The notes: generated from the letters alone by a model not told the origin. Shown: positions 19,780 through 28,574, counted from the stretch's first letter. The stretch: DNA of 64,000 nucleotides from Aureimonas sp. SA4125 (GCF_019973775.1 NZ_AP025032.1:620001-684000); one strand, 5' to 3'. A program made the numbers and translations.

Positions 19780-20805
19780 CTATTGGTCGGTCGCGATCTC
19801 GAGTTCCGGAACTCCGGTGTAATTGTAGCTTTCATGGAGTACAGTCAGGATCGCGGCGGCGACTTGGTTATCGTCGAAGGTGTTGGAAGGGTAGCTGCGC
19901 GAATAGTTCGCGGAATATCCGGGATTTGCGTAGCCCGCGGCGTGCAGCCGGGCGATGCGATCGGGTGTCAGCAGCGCGATCAGGGCGGGCCAGCTTTCCT
20001 CCGACTGGGCCTCGCAATACAGCGCGTCGGGCGATTCCGGCTGGCATTGGACATAGCCGATTCCCGCGCAGAACGCGGCGAAGACCTCGCCATCCCTGCT
20101 GGACCGAAGACGGCGGATCTCGGCTGCGACCTCAGCGCCATAGGTTGCTACCAGATCGCTGGCCGACGTCGCCAGCGACGGTGACGGCGGTGGCGGCGTG
20201 AATGAGCACTCGACCACAGCGGTCGCCTGCATCGACATCGCCTCGCTGACTCGACCGGCAAGATTTTGTGAGAAGCCGTTGCGTGGTGGGCAGGGCGTCT
20301 CCGCGACCCATTCCGTGCTGATTTCTATCCGCCACGGCTCTGCAGCGTAAGATGCCTTGAGAACGCCGAGAATCTCCGCCGCGATCCAAGCGATTGGCGC
20401 ACTGCGCTCGAAGGTGTGGACATAGTTGCCGAAGCTCGGGTCGACGGTCCAGCCCCGGGCGGCAAGCTCGCTGCGCCGCTCCGGCGTCAGGACCCGCGCC
20501 AGCGACGGCTGCATCGCCGACCCTGCCGCTTCACAACCGAGTTCGCCGGCGCCCAGTCTTCGGCACTGGACATAGGCATTGCCGTAGAAAATCGTCGCAT
20601 ACCCGGCATGGCCCGGCCGTAAAGTGCTGCCGACCTCGGTCAGCGCCGCCTCGATGCGCCGACTGAGGACGGGCTTTTCCGCAGCCGTCGCTGTACCTGA
20701 AAAGGGCGAAGACAGTCCTGCGGGCGGCAAGAACGCCAGCAGAACGATCAGCAGACGAACCAGCCATACACGCGCCAGACGCTCATCGGATAACCGGAAG
20801 AACAT
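19780..20805 (-). CDS. secreted protein with two tandem TY-Chap/YbjN-like modules
   Basis: A 341-residue exported protein I cannot name. N-terminal signal or anchor: about residues 12-42, ending ATAAE. Two modules (about 50-157 and 230-332) align almost without gaps at an offset of 173 residues. They share YVQC (78, 251), CEA (91, 264), LTPxR (106, 279), NY (127, 300) and AAxILxVLxxSY (142, 316). Each module therefore has a Cys pair ten residues apart, probably disulfide-bonded in the periplasm. The pattern CEAxS...LTPxRxxxLxAxG...PxxxNYxR...VAxxIL resembles TY-Chap/YbjN-type peptide-binding domains, which is inference. A Pro-rich linker (PPPPSPS) separates them. A perfect GAAC-N7-GAAC box lies 77 bp upstream. 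Confidence 0.75.
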   Translation of the reverse strand: MFFRLSDERLARVWLVRLLIVLLAFLPPAGLSSPFSGTATAAEKPVLSRRIEAALTEVGSTLRPGHAGYATIFYGNAYVQCRRLGAGELGCEAAGSAMQPSLARVLTPERRSELAARGWTVDPSFGNYVHTFERSAPIAWIAAEILGVLKASYAAEPWRIEISTEWVAETPCPPRNGFSQNLAGRVSEAMSMQATAVVECSFTPPPPSPSLATSASDLVATYGAEVAAEIRRLRSSRDGEVFAAFCAGIGYVQCQPESPDALYCEAQSEESWPALIALLTPDRIARLHAAGYANPGYSANYSRSYPSNTFDDNQVAAAILTVLHESYNYTGVPELEIATDQ

Positions 20806-20881
20806 CGCAGTCTCCCTGATTCAGCATGACCTTTGGCATCCGACACTGATCGGGCCCAGCGGTCCGCAACGTCAGATACCA

Positions 20882-20896
20882 GAACAAATAAAGAAC
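20882..20896 (-). promoter_or_regulatory. LexA-type SOS box upstream of the secreted two-module gene
   Basis: GAACAAATAAAGAAC on the + strand (GTTC-TTTATTT-GTTC on the coding strand), an exact match to the alphaproteobacterial LexA direct repeat GTTC-N7-GTTC with an AT-only spacer. It covers the place where a -10 element would fall for the TTGACT noted at 20912-20917, a typical repressor position. Confidence 0.6.
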
Positions 20897-20900
20897 ATTA

Positions 20901-20919
20901 ACTTGACCTAAAGTCAAGT
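20901..20919 (-). promoter_or_regulatory. dyad containing a candidate -35 element
   Basis: Perfect 7-bp inverted repeat ACTTGAC-CTAAA-GTCAAGT. On the reverse strand it contains TTGACT, and 17-19 bases further on lie TCTTTA / TTTATT inside the LexA-type box. Together they form a plausible promoter for the gene starting at 20805, possibly with a second regulator binding the dyad. Confidence 0.45.
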
Positions 20920-21029
20920 CCTACCCTTCGGCCGCGTGTCCCGCATCGCGCGGCGCGGACCGTGATCCTTGGCTGAGCGGACTTTCGTTGCGGCCGCTTC
21001 GCAGCACAGCCGGCACCCTTGCGCTTGCC

Positions 21030-21437
21030 TCAGAAAGCCTGCGCAAATCCCGCGACGATCGCCCAGGCCCCGCCGGCGACCAGGAGGATAGCCGAGGACA
21101 GGGCGCCGGCCGCGCGCTGCCAGCGCGGCGCGTCCGCGGCGATGAAGTGCATGGCGTGAAACAGGCGCCCGAGCGTCAGGATCAGGCCGAGGCCGTGGAT
21201 CGCCCAGGCCGGCGTGCCGAGGAGGGCCAGCGTCAGGAGAAGGATCAGCGCCACCGGCACGATCTCGATGGCGTTGGCATGGCCGCGCATCACCCGGATC
21301 AGCCGGAGATTGCCGCCGTCGCCCATCGGCACCTTTTCGCGCATCCGCGTTCGACCCGTCTCGACCATCAGCCAGAACAGAACGAGCGCATTCAGCCCGG
21401 CATAGAGCGCGACGGCGGCGATCGCAGGAGATGTCAT
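21030..21437 (-). CDS. MAPEG family membrane protein
   Basis: A 135-residue membrane protein with four hydrophobic segments. The MAPEG pattern is seen in VALYAGLNALVLFWLMVETGRTR, then GNLRLIRVMRGHANAIEIVPVALILLL, and GLILTLGRLFHAMHF. The RxxRGHxNxxE stretch is the conserved glutathione-site region. The start is placed at ATG 21437 with AAGGA upstream; the open frame runs on to 21491 without support. It is divergent from the NnrU-like gene with a 155-bp gap. It is a different paralogue from the MAPEG gene at 11699-12142. Confidence 0.83.
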   Translation of the reverse strand: MTSPAIAAVALYAGLNALVLFWLMVETGRTRMREKVPMGDGGNLRLIRVMRGHANAIEIVPVALILLLTLALLGTPAWAIHGLGLILTLGRLFHAMHFIAADAPRWQRAAGALSSAILLVAGGAWAIVAGFAQAF

Positions 21438-21592
21438 GAGGGTGTCCTTGGTGACCGGGCGATACGGATCGCGATTGCGCCAGGGAACCACGAACGGGCC
21501 GCAAAGAACAAGATTTCCCTCGGCGCCTGCGATAGCCTGCAGGCGCCATCGATCTGCATGCTGCCAAGGTCGAGGCGAAGGGGATGCCTGCC

Positions 21593-22171
21593 ATGACGGT
21601 GATGATCGCGGGATTGCTTCTGTTCCTCGGCCTGCATTCGGTCCGCATCTTCGGCGAAGGCCTGCGGACCGCTTCCATCGCCCGGTTTGGCGAGACGGCC
21701 TACAAGGCGGTCTATTCGCTCGTGTCGCTCGCCGGCCTCGTTTTGGTCGGCCAGGGCTACGGCGAGGCTCTGGCCGATGGCGGCATGGTTTGGGACCCGC
21801 CGGCGGCGACGCGGCATCTCTCGCTGCTGCTGGTTCCCGCGGCCTTCGTGCTGGTGGTGGCGGCCTATGTTCCGACCGGCCGGATCAAGGCCTTCGTCGG
21901 CCATCCCATGGTGCTCGGCATCGGGCTGTGGGCGCTGGGGCATCTCCTGGCCAATGGCGAAACCGCCAATGTCGTCCTGTTCGGTGCCTTCCTCGTCTGG
22001 GCAGCGTTCGACTATGCCGCCTCGCTCGCCCGCGACCGGCGCATGGGAACGGTCCGCCGCAGCCTTGGCGCCCGGGGCGACATCCTCGCCATCACCGTCG
22101 GCCTCGGCGCGGCGCTCGTCTTCATCTGGAGGCTGCATCTCTGGCTGATCGGCGTCACGCCGCTCGGCTGA
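21593..22171 (+). CDS. NnrU family membrane protein
   Basis: A 192-residue polytopic membrane protein of the NnrU family, named from denitrification loci, where it is needed for nitrite and NO reductase expression. Many members, like this one, sit far from any such genes. Features are LLLFLGLHSVRIFGEGLR, FGETAYKAVYSLVSLAGLVLVGQGYG, then HPMVLGIGLWALGHLLANG and VLFGAFLVWAAFDY. The start is taken at ATG 21593 (AAGGGG nine bases upstream); ATG 21584 is also in frame. It reads in the same direction as the YfgM-like gene and der, a neighbourhood common in rhizobia. Confidence 0.8.
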   Translation: MTVMIAGLLLFLGLHSVRIFGEGLRTASIARFGETAYKAVYSLVSLAGLVLVGQGYGEALADGGMVWDPPAATRHLSLLLVPAAFVLVVAAYVPTGRIKAFVGHPMVLGIGLWALGHLLANGETANVVLFGAFLVWAAFDYAASLARDRRMGTVRRSLGARGDILAITVGLGAALVFIWRLHLWLIGVTPLG

Positions 22172-22307
22172 GCCCTGCGCACGAACTCCGGCTTTCGGGC
22201 CGGGGCCTTTCGCTTCCGGCAAAAATCGTTAGAACGCGACACCACAGCTGTTTTTGCGAAGGTGCCTGCCCTTGAGCGCCCGATCGCACGCCAAGGTGAT
22301 GCCAGGG

Positions 22308-23336
22308 ATGAGTGACGAGAGTTTCTTTCGTGAAGTGAACGAAGAGATCCGCCAGGATCGCACCCGGCAGATCTGGGCGCGCTATGGCCGCGTCATCATG
22401 GCGCTCGCCGTCCTCGCCGTCCTCGTCACCGCCGGTTACGTCGCCTGGCGGGAATATTCCATCGGTCAGGCCAATGAGTCCGGCGACCGTTATCTCGCCG
22501 CTCTCGACCTTGCCGCGACGGGCGATCCGACGGAAGCGTCGGCGGCGCTCGATCAGCTCTCCGAGGACGGCTATGGCGCCTATCGCGATCTCGCCCGCAT
22601 GCGGGCGGCGACGCTGAAGGAGAGCCAGGGCGCCGACGCCGACGCCGTCGCGGCCTTCGACGCCGTCGCCGGCGACGCCGCTGCGCCCAAGCCGATCCGC
22701 GACATGGCCGCAATCCGCGCCGCCTACATCCTGGTCGATGCGGGCAGCCTCGACGATGTCAGCCAGCGCGTCGTGCAACTGTCCGGCGAGGACCAGCCCC
22801 TGCGCTACCCCGCGCGCGAGGCCCTTGGCCTCGCCGCCTGGAAGGCCGGCAACTTCGACGATGCCAAGCGCTATTTCGAGCAGCTGCGCGACGACCAGGG
22901 TACGCCAAGCGGCATCGCCGTCCGCACCCGCCTGTTGTTGGAACTGATTGCGGCAGGCACCCGTCCGGTGGCTGTCGACGCGGCGGCGAGCGCGCCCGAA
23001 GCCCCTGCAGCTGCTGCACCCGTTGAACCGGCTGCGCCGGCTGCCGGCGCGCCTGCGGAAACCACCGCGCCTGCGGAAATCGGCGCGCCTGCGGCTTCAC
23101 CGACGCCCGTTGTACCTTCCGCCCCGGCCGCACCAGCCGCGCCGGCCGCCGAGACCTCTCCTCCGGCTGCCGACCTCGCGCCGGCTCCTCCGGCGGAGCC
23201 AGCAGCCGCGCCCGCCGAGCCGGCGGCGCCGGTTGCCGGGGAAACCAATCCGGCGGCTCCCGCAACCGAAGCCGCCCCGGAAGCGGCGACGCCGACGGCG
23301 CCTGCCGCGCCCGGGACAACCGCCCCCGCGAACTGA
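22308..23336 (+). CDS. YfgM-like TPR membrane protein with Ala/Pro-rich tail
   Basis: Single-pass inner-membrane protein of 342 residues. The short cytoplasmic N-terminus MSDESFFREVNEEIRQDR is followed by a membrane segment (about residues 28-46, VIMALAVLAVLVTAGYVAW). A periplasmic helical TPR-like domain (about 50-215) follows, similar to E. coli YfgM, an ancillary SecYEG-associated chaperone factor. The last roughly 115 residues are low complexity, almost only Ala and Pro with Glu and Thr. The start is ATG at 22308, giving the family N-terminus. In E. coli yfgM is followed by bamB and then der; here der follows directly and no bamB is present. Confidence 0.8.
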   Translation: MSDESFFREVNEEIRQDRTRQIWARYGRVIMALAVLAVLVTAGYVAWREYSIGQANESGDRYLAALDLAATGDPTEASAALDQLSEDGYGAYRDLARMRAATLKESQGADADAVAAFDAVAGDAAAPKPIRDMAAIRAAYILVDAGSLDDVSQRVVQLSGEDQPLRYPAREALGLAAWKAGNFDDAKRYFEQLRDDQGTPSGIAVRTRLLLELIAAGTRPVAVDAAASAPEAPAAAAPVEPAAPAAGAPAETTAPAEIGAPAASPTPVVPSAPAAPAAPAAETSPPAADLAPAPPAEPAAAPAEPAAPVAGETNPAAPATEAAPEAATPTAPAAPGTTAPAN

Positions 23337-23341
23337 TCATG

Positions 23342-23375
23342 CCCTCTCCGTCGGCGACCCAGCCGACGGAGAGGG
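23342..23375 (+). terminator. strong hairpin after the YfgM-like gene
   Basis: Perfect 14-bp stem CCCTCTCCGTCGGC / GCCGACGGAGAGGG with a six-base loop, five bases after the stop codon. It is followed only by TGTCGGTTT, so rho-independent termination may be partial. It could uncouple der from the upstream gene. Confidence 0.6.
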
Positions 23376-23476
23376 TGTCGGTTTGCAGCGAAAAATGCCG
23401 TATGATGACGGCGTAGAGCCTTCGGCGCCGGTCCGAAGGCCTTGTCATTTCAAGTCCGGACCGGATTTTCGTTTCC

Positions 23477-24913
23477 ATGGTCACCATCGCCATCATCGGC
23501 CGCCCCAATGTCGGCAAGTCGACGCTGTTCAACAGGCTGGTCGGCAAGAAGCTCGCCCTCGTCGACGATCGCCCGGGCGTCACCCGCGACCGCCGCAACG
23601 GCGACGCGCGCCTCCTCGACATCGAGTTCGAGATCATCGATACCGCCGGCCTCGAGGAGGCCGCGGCCGACAGTCTGGAAGGGCGCATGCGCCAGCAGAC
23701 CGAGACGGCGATCGACGAGGCCGACCTGTCGCTGTTCATGGTCGACGCCAAATCCGGCCTGACGCCGCAGGACAGCTTCTTCTGCGAGGTTCTCCGGCGC
23801 AAGAACAAGCCGGTCGTGCTCGTCTCCAACAAGGCCGAGGCGAAGAACTCGTCGGCCGGCTTCTACGACGCCTACACGCTCGGCCTCGGCGAACCCGTGC
23901 CGATCTCGGCCGAGCATGGCGAGGGCATGGGAGACCTGCGTGACGCCATCGTCGCCGCCCTTGGCGAGGCCGCCTTCGCCGATCCGGACGAGGACGCGGC
24001 GGTGGCGCCCGAACGCGATCCCGACGTCACCATTCTGGCGCCGGGCGAGGGCGACGAGGAGGAGCCGATCGAGGTCTACGACGACACCAAGCCGCTGCGC
24101 ATCGCCATCGTCGGCCGGCCGAATGCCGGCAAGTCGACCCTCATCAACCGATTTCTCGGCGAGGAACGCCTCCTCACCGGGCCCGAAGCGGGCATCACGC
24201 GCGATTCCATCTCGGTCGAATGGGAATGGCGCGGCCGTCGCATCAAGATGTTCGACACCGCCGGCATGCGCCGCAAGGCCAAGGTGCAGGAGAAGCTCGA
24301 GCGCCTGTCGGTCGCCGACGCGCTGCGCGCCATCCGCTTTGCCGAAGTCGTCGTCGTGGTCTTCGATTCGACCATTCCCTTCGAGCGCCAGGATCTGTCG
24401 CTTGCCGACCTCATCATGCGCGAGGGCCGCGCGCCGGTGATCGCCTTCAACAAGTGGGATCTCATCGAGGACCGGCAGGCTGTGCTCGCCGATCTGCGCG
24501 AGAAGACCGAGCGGCTCCTGCCGCAGGCCCGCGGCATCCGCGCCGTGCCGGTATCCGGCGAGACCGGCGACGGCCTCGACCGGCTGATGCAGGCGATCAC
24601 CGAGACGCACGAGATCTGGAACAAGCGCATCTCGACCGCCAAGCTGAATCAGTGGCTGGAGAAGGTCACCGGGCACCATCCGCCGCCGGCCGTCGCCGGC
24701 CGCCGCGTCAACATCAAATACATGACGCAGGTGAAGAGCCGACCGCCGACCTTCGTCCTGTCGGTCTCGCGCCCCGAGGCGCTTGGCGCCTCCTACACCC
24801 GCTACCTCACCAACGGCCTGCGCGAAGCCTTCAAGCTCGGCGGCGTCCCGATCCGGCTGAACCTGCGCAAGACCGATAATCCCTTCGCCGGCCGGGCCAA
24901 GAAATACACCTGA
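23477..24913 (+). CDS. der: ribosome biogenesis GTPase Der (EngA)
   Basis: Essential double-GTPase needed for 50S subunit maturation, 478 residues. The first G domain has [16 protein letters not shown] (G1), PGVTRD (G2), DTAGL (G3) and VSNKAE in the G4 position. After an acidic linker (about residues 170-205) comes the second G domain with [30 protein letters not shown] and FNKWDL (G4). The C-terminal KH-like domain includes [15 protein letters not shown] and [14 protein letters not shown]. All parts are present. The first G4 reads NKAE rather than the canonical NKxD, as is familiar in rhizobial Der. Confidence 0.95.
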   Translation: MVTIAIIGRPNVGKSTLFNRLVGKKLALVDDRPGVTRDRRNGDARLLDIEFEIIDTAGLEEAAADSLEGRMRQQTETAIDEADLSLFMVDAKSGLTPQDSFFCEVLRRKNKPVVLVSNKAEAKNSSAGFYDAYTLGLGEPVPISAEHGEGMGDLRDAIVAALGEAAFADPDEDAAVAPERDPDVTILAPGEGDEEEPIEVYDDTKPLRIAIVGRPNAGKSTLINRFLGEERLLTGPEAGITRDSISVEWEWRGRRIKMFDTAGMRRKAKVQEKLERLSVADALRAIRFAEVVVVVFDSTIPFERQDLSLADLIMREGRAPVIAFNKWDLIEDRQAVLADLREKTERLLPQARGIRAVPVSGETGDGLDRLMQAITETHEIWNKRISTAKLNQWLEKVTGHHPPPAVAGRRVNIKYMTQVKSRPPTFVLSVSRPEALGASYTRYLTNGLREAFKLGGVPIRLNLRKTDNPFAGRAKKYT

Positions 24914-24987
24914 CATTGCCGGCGACAGGCCGGTCCTGCCGGCAGTTTGCGCTCTTCGCCCGAATTGGTGAATGGATTCAAGGCTCG

Positions 24988-25008
24988 TTAACCAAGAAAC
25001 AAGGTTAA
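24988..25008. promoter_or_regulatory. TTAACC/GGTTAA dyad upstream of SleB-type gene
   Basis: TTAACC-AAGAAACAA-GGTTAA, an inverted pair of CtrA-like half sites 45 bp before the hydrolase start. The spacing does not fit the classical TTAA-N7-TTAA CtrA site, so regulator identity is open. Confidence 0.3.
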
Positions 25009-25052
25009 TGATCGATGATCCGTCTCATCAGTAATCGAGGCGGGTATCGAGT

Positions 25053-26246
25053 ATGACCGGAAGGACGAGACGCGGCGCCGCGAAGGCCACATCACGCAGT
25101 CGGTTTCGGCACCTGTCGCTCGTCTGTCTCACTGGCCTCTGCCTGGTGCCCGCGCTGTCGACGCAGGCCGCCTTCCAGGACATGACCAGCCTCATCGAAG
25201 GCGGCCGCGCCGGGGCGCGCTGGCAGGCCTTCTTCATCCCGTCGCCGGCCGGCGCGATCGAAAAGGCCGGGCTTGCCTTCGGCAACGAGGCCGACCGGTC
25301 GAGGATGCCGCGCGGCGCCGGCCTGCACGGCGGCGACGGCACGGTCTACACCATGGACACCGCCCGCCCGCTCGTCGACAGCCCGGACGAGGCACGCGTG
25401 ACCCGCGGCCAGAAGGGCGGTCGCGTCATCGCCGTCGCGCCGCAGGCGCCGCCCAAGGCGTTCAGCGCCGGCTCGATCCTCGAACGCCAAAGCCTTCTGC
25501 GGCCGGGCGCCAATATCGGCGGCGCCGACGTTCGCTCGGCCTTCGCGCGCCAGGCAGCGCCGGAAAAGTCGATCGAAGTGGCGATGCTGTTTGCCCCGAA
25601 GCGGCCCGATATCCTCGACGTCGCGCCGACCCCGGGCGTCATGATGGCATCGCTTGCGCCGCCCAGTGCGCCCCCGTCGACGGCCCTCGGCTACGCGCCG
25701 GCGCAGAGCGGCATCGAGAGCCGCGCAGCGACGCTGTTCGGGAAGATCCTGAAATCCGTCCCGAAGAGCTTCATCCCGCCGCTCGGCGAGGGCGATCATG
25801 CCTGGGCGGCGACGCCGCTGCCGATCTCGGCCTATTCGGCCAAAGAACAGACCTGCCTCGCCAATGGCATCTATTTCGAGGCCCGCGGCGAATCGGAGCT
25901 CGGCCAGGCGGCCGTGGCCCAGGTCATGCTCAACCGCGTGCGTAATCCGAGCTATCCCAAGTCGATCTGCGGCGTCGTCTACCAGAACAAGCACTGGCGC
26001 AACCGCTGCCAGTTCTCCTTCGCCTGCGACGGCATCAAGGACAAGATCACCAACAAGCGTTCCTATTCCGAGGCGCTGCGGATCGCCGGCGAGGTGACGC
26101 GGGGCGATACCTGGATAGCCGAGGTGGGCTCGTCGACGCATTATCACGCGACCTACGTTGCGCCGCGCTGGGCGAACGCGATGAAGAAGGTCGACAAGAT
26201 CGGCCGCCACATCTTCTACCGCACGTTCGGCGGCGGCTGGAACTAA
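25053..26246 (+). CDS. cell wall hydrolase, SleB/CwlJ (Hydrolase_2) type
   Basis: Exported peptidoglycan hydrolase of 397 residues. The N-terminus has a basic start and a hydrophobic signal (LSLVCLTGLCLVPALSTQAA). The middle (about 45-265) is poorly conserved and Ala/Pro rich. The C-terminal domain carries the SleB/CwlJ pattern: SAKEQTCLANGIYFEARGES with the catalytic Glu in FEARGES, AVAQVMLNRVRNPSYPKSICGVVYQ, CQFSFACDGI and STHYHATYVAPRW. In non-spore-formers such enzymes act as cell-wall amidases or lytic enzymes, which is family inference. The start is ATG at 25053. It stands between der and the atp operon under its own likely promoter. Confidence 0.85.
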   Translation: MTGRTRRGAAKATSRSRFRHLSLVCLTGLCLVPALSTQAAFQDMTSLIEGGRAGARWQAFFIPSPAGAIEKAGLAFGNEADRSRMPRGAGLHGGDGTVYTMDTARPLVDSPDEARVTRGQKGGRVIAVAPQAPPKAFSAGSILERQSLLRPGANIGGADVRSAFARQAAPEKSIEVAMLFAPKRPDILDVAPTPGVMMASLAPPSAPPSTALGYAPAQSGIESRAATLFGKILKSVPKSFIPPLGEGDHAWAATPLPISAYSAKEQTCLANGIYFEARGESELGQAAVAQVMLNRVRNPSYPKSICGVVYQNKHWRNRCQFSFACDGIKDKITNKRSYSEALRIAGEVTRGDTWIAEVGSSTHYHATYVAPRWANAMKKVDKIGRHIFYRTFGGGWN

Positions 26247-26334
26247 GGGTCCGGCGCGCCTCTCCCTCGCCATCTTGTTGCAACCCGGATGCACATCGGC
26301 TCTTGATGCGCCGAAGCGAACGCGGGGAGTGGGC

Positions 26335-26733
26335 ATGGCGGATATGGACCGGCAGGAGGAGCGCGAAGCAGACGCATCCGGCGCCCCCGAGGAATGGCAG
26401 CGTCGCCGCGAGCAACTGGCCGAAAAGCTGGCGGCGCAGCGTGCACGGTCCGGTCCGGCCGTGGCCGCCGGCAGTTCGGCCGGTGGCATGAAGGGCGCTG
26501 CCGACGGCATGAAGCTTGCCAGCGAATTTGTCGCAGGCATCCTTGCCGGCGCCGGAATCGGCTACCTCTTCGACCGCATCGTCGGCACCAGCCCCTTCGG
26601 TCTCATCGTCTTCCTCATTCTCGGCTTCGTCGCGGGCGTCCTCAACGTGCTCCGTTCTGTCGGCAAGACCGGGTCTGCGGCCACCCAGCCACCAAAAGAA
26701 GCCGCAATGAGCAAGAATCCGCCCCCGGATTGA
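26335..26733 (+). CDS. atpI: ATP synthase assembly protein AtpI
   Basis: First gene of the F0 cluster. AtpI helps assembly of the c-ring or Mg2+ supply for ATP synthase. The 132-residue protein has a charged N-terminal coil ([25 protein letters not shown]) and then two membrane segments ([23 protein letters not shown] and [22 protein letters not shown]), the AtpI/Uncl pattern including GYxxDxxxGTSP. The start is ATG at 26335 with GGGGAG upstream. The atpB start follows 88 bp downstream. Confidence 0.87.
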   Translation: MADMDRQEEREADASGAPEEWQRRREQLAEKLAAQRARSGPAVAAGSSAGGMKGAADGMKLASEFVAGILAGAGIGYLFDRIVGTSPFGLIVFLILGFVAGVLNVLRSVGKTGSAATQPPKEAAMSKNPPPD

Positions 26734-26821
26734 TCGAACAGCTGTTGCGATCCGCATTTCCAGCCGCTATGGCAAAGCGGCCTCAACAAAAGGGGCATGG
26801 GATGTTGAAGGGCTTCAGAGT

Positions 26822-27571
26822 TTGGCGAACGATCCGCTGCACCAATTCGTAATCCAGCCGCTGGTCCCGATCCAGGTCGGCGGGCTGCATTTCGATTTCA
26901 CCAATTCGGCGGCCTTCATGCTGCTGACGGTCGCGGTCGCGTCGGCCTTCCTGTACTGGACGACGAGCTCGCGCAGCCTGGTGCCGGGGCGCCTGCAGTC
27001 GGTCTCGGAGATGTCCTACGAGTTCATCGCGAACATGTTGCGCGATTCGGCCGGAACGAGCGGCATGCGCTTCTTTCCGCTCGTGTTCTCGCTCTTCATG
27101 TTCGTGCTGGTCGCCAACCTTCTCGGCATGTTCCCCTACTTCTTCACCGTGACGAGCCACATCATCGTCACCTTCGCGCTGGCCATCGTCGTCATCGCGA
27201 CCGTGGTCATCTACGGCATTTCCAAGCACGGCCTGTCCTGGTTCAAGCTGTTCGTGCCGACGGGCGTGCCGATGGTCATCCTGCCCTTCGTGGTGTTGAT
27301 CGAGGTGATCTCGTTCCTGTCGCGGCCGATCTCGCTGTCGGTGCGTCTCTTCGCCAACATGCTGGCCGGCCATATCACGCTGAAGGTCTTTTCGGGCTTC
27401 GTCGTGTCGCTGAGCGCCCTTGGCGCCATCGGCATCGGCGGCGCGATCCTGCCGCTGATCATGACCGTCGCCCTGACCGGGCTTGAATTCCTGGTCGCCT
27501 TCCTGCAGGCCTACGTCTTCGCGGTCTTGACCTGCATGTATCTCAACGATGCGGTCCATCCCCATCATTGA
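26822..27571 (+). CDS. atpB: ATP synthase F0 subunit a
   Basis: Proton-channel subunit of F0 in the inner membrane, 249 residues. Seen are the N-terminal [12 protein letters not shown], the helix with [16 protein letters not shown], and the essential arginine in [18 protein letters not shown]. The last helix contains [30 protein letters not shown]. The start is TTG at 26822, the only start that gives the family N-terminus [14 protein letters not shown] lies about 11 bases upstream, a rather long spacing. It belongs to the atpI-B-E-G-F operon; the F1 genes are not in this window, as is usual in rhizobia. Confidence 0.94.
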   Translation: MANDPLHQFVIQPLVPIQVGGLHFDFTNSAAFMLLTVAVASAFLYWTTSSRSLVPGRLQSVSEMSYEFIANMLRDSAGTSGMRFFPLVFSLFMFVLVANLLGMFPYFFTVTSHIIVTFALAIVVIATVVIYGISKHGLSWFKLFVPTGVPMVILPFVVLIEVISFLSRPISLSVRLFANMLAGHITLKVFSGFVVSLSALGAIGIGGAILPLIMTVALTGLEFLVAFLQAYVFAVLTCMYLNDAVHPHH

Positions 27572-27639
27572 ACCCCCACGACGTCGCGTCCCCCAGGGGT
27601 CGTGAGTTCCCACCGCACGTTCCACCAAAGGAGATTACC

Positions 27640-27867
27640 ATGGACGCGGAAGCTGCAAAGTACATCGGTGCCGGCCTCGCATGCTTCGGCATGGCCGGAA
27701 CGGCCCTCGGTCTCGGCAACATGTTCGCCGCCTACCTCTCGGGCGCGCTGCGCAATCCCTCGGCTGCCGACGGCCAGTTCGGCCGCCTGATCTTCGGCTT
27801 CGCCGTCACGGAAGCGCTCGGCATCTTCTCGCTGCTCGTCGCGCTGCTCCTCCTCTTCGCGGTCTAA
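27640..27867 (+). CDS. atpE: ATP synthase F0 subunit c
   Basis: Membrane-embedded c-ring protomer that carries protons during rotation, 75 residues as two helices. The first helix has GAGLACFGMAGTALGLGNMF (glycine-rich), then the polar loop RNPSAADGQ. The second helix has the proton-binding glutamate in GFAVTEALGIFSLLVALLLLF (E58). The start is ATG at 27640 with AAAGGAG upstream, an excellent ribosome-binding site, which fits the need for many copies of this subunit. Confidence 0.96.
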   Translation: MDAEAAKYIGAGLACFGMAGTALGLGNMFAAYLSGALRNPSAADGQFGRLIFGFAVTEALGIFSLLVALLLLFAV

Positions 27868-27939
27868 GACCTGCGTCGATGATCCTGTCGCCGGTCGCCC
27901 TCGCTCGAGGGCGGCCGGTTCCTTCTGCCGGAGAGAGCG

Positions 27940-28563
27940 ATGTTCGTCACTGAAGCCCATGCCCAGACCGAGACCCCGGCAACGGACGTGGCCCCGGTTG
28001 CGGGCGAGCATGCACCCGTAAACGGCGAAGCCGCCCACGGCACCGCCGTCGGCGCCCCCGGCGAAAGCCATTCCGGCGTCTTCCCGCCGATGGATACCCA
28101 GTTTTTCCCCTCGCAGCTCCTGTGGCTGGCGATCAGTTTCGGCGTCTTCTACCTCGTTCTGCAGAAGGTTATCCTGCCGCGCATCGGCGGGATCCTCGAG
28201 AACCGTCGCGATCGTGTCGCGCTGGACCTCGATGCGGCCGAGCGCATGAAGAGTGACGCCGACGAGGCGCTGGCCGCCTACGAGCAGGACCTTGCGGCCG
28301 CCCGCGCGCGCTCGCACCAGATCGCCGCCGACGCGCGCGACGCCGCCAAGGCCGATGCCGACGCCGAGCGCGCCGAGGTCGAGGCCGAACTCGATCGCAA
28401 TCTCGAGGCGGCGCAGGCGCGCATCGCCACCATCAAGCAGGCAGCTCTTGCCGATGTCGGCCAGATCGCGGAGGCCGCGACCGCCGAGATGCTGTCCGCC
28501 GTCGCCGGGCTCGATCTTCCGGGCGAGAAAATCGCCGGCGCCGTGCGCGCCGTGCGCAGCTGA
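27940..28563 (+). CDS. atpG: ATP synthase F0 subunit b'
   Basis: One of two b-type peripheral stalk subunits, 207 residues. It has an extended N-terminus of about 50 residues rich in Ala, Pro and Gly (starting FVTEAHAQTETPATD) before the membrane segment (FPSQLLWLAISFGVFYLVLQKVILPRI). A long charged coiled coil follows (EAELDRNLEAAQARIATIKQAAL). The split into b' and b is typical of photosynthetic and rhizobial alphaproteobacteria. It starts 72 bp after atpE and is followed by atpF after 11 bp. Confidence 0.92.
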   Translation: MFVTEAHAQTETPATDVAPVAGEHAPVNGEAAHGTAVGAPGESHSGVFPPMDTQFFPSQLLWLAISFGVFYLVLQKVILPRIGGILENRRDRVALDLDAAERMKSDADEALAAYEQDLAAARARSHQIAADARDAAKADADAERAEVEAELDRNLEAAQARIATIKQAALADVGQIAEAATAEMLSAVAGLDLPGEKIAGAVRAVRS

Positions 28564-28574
28564 GGACGACCGCC

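Noticed and set aside
22948..23943. Long open frame overlapping the end of the YfgM-like gene and the start of der
   Set aside because: It reads the Ala/Pro low-complexity region and der in the wrong frame and gives Arg/Pro-rich noise.
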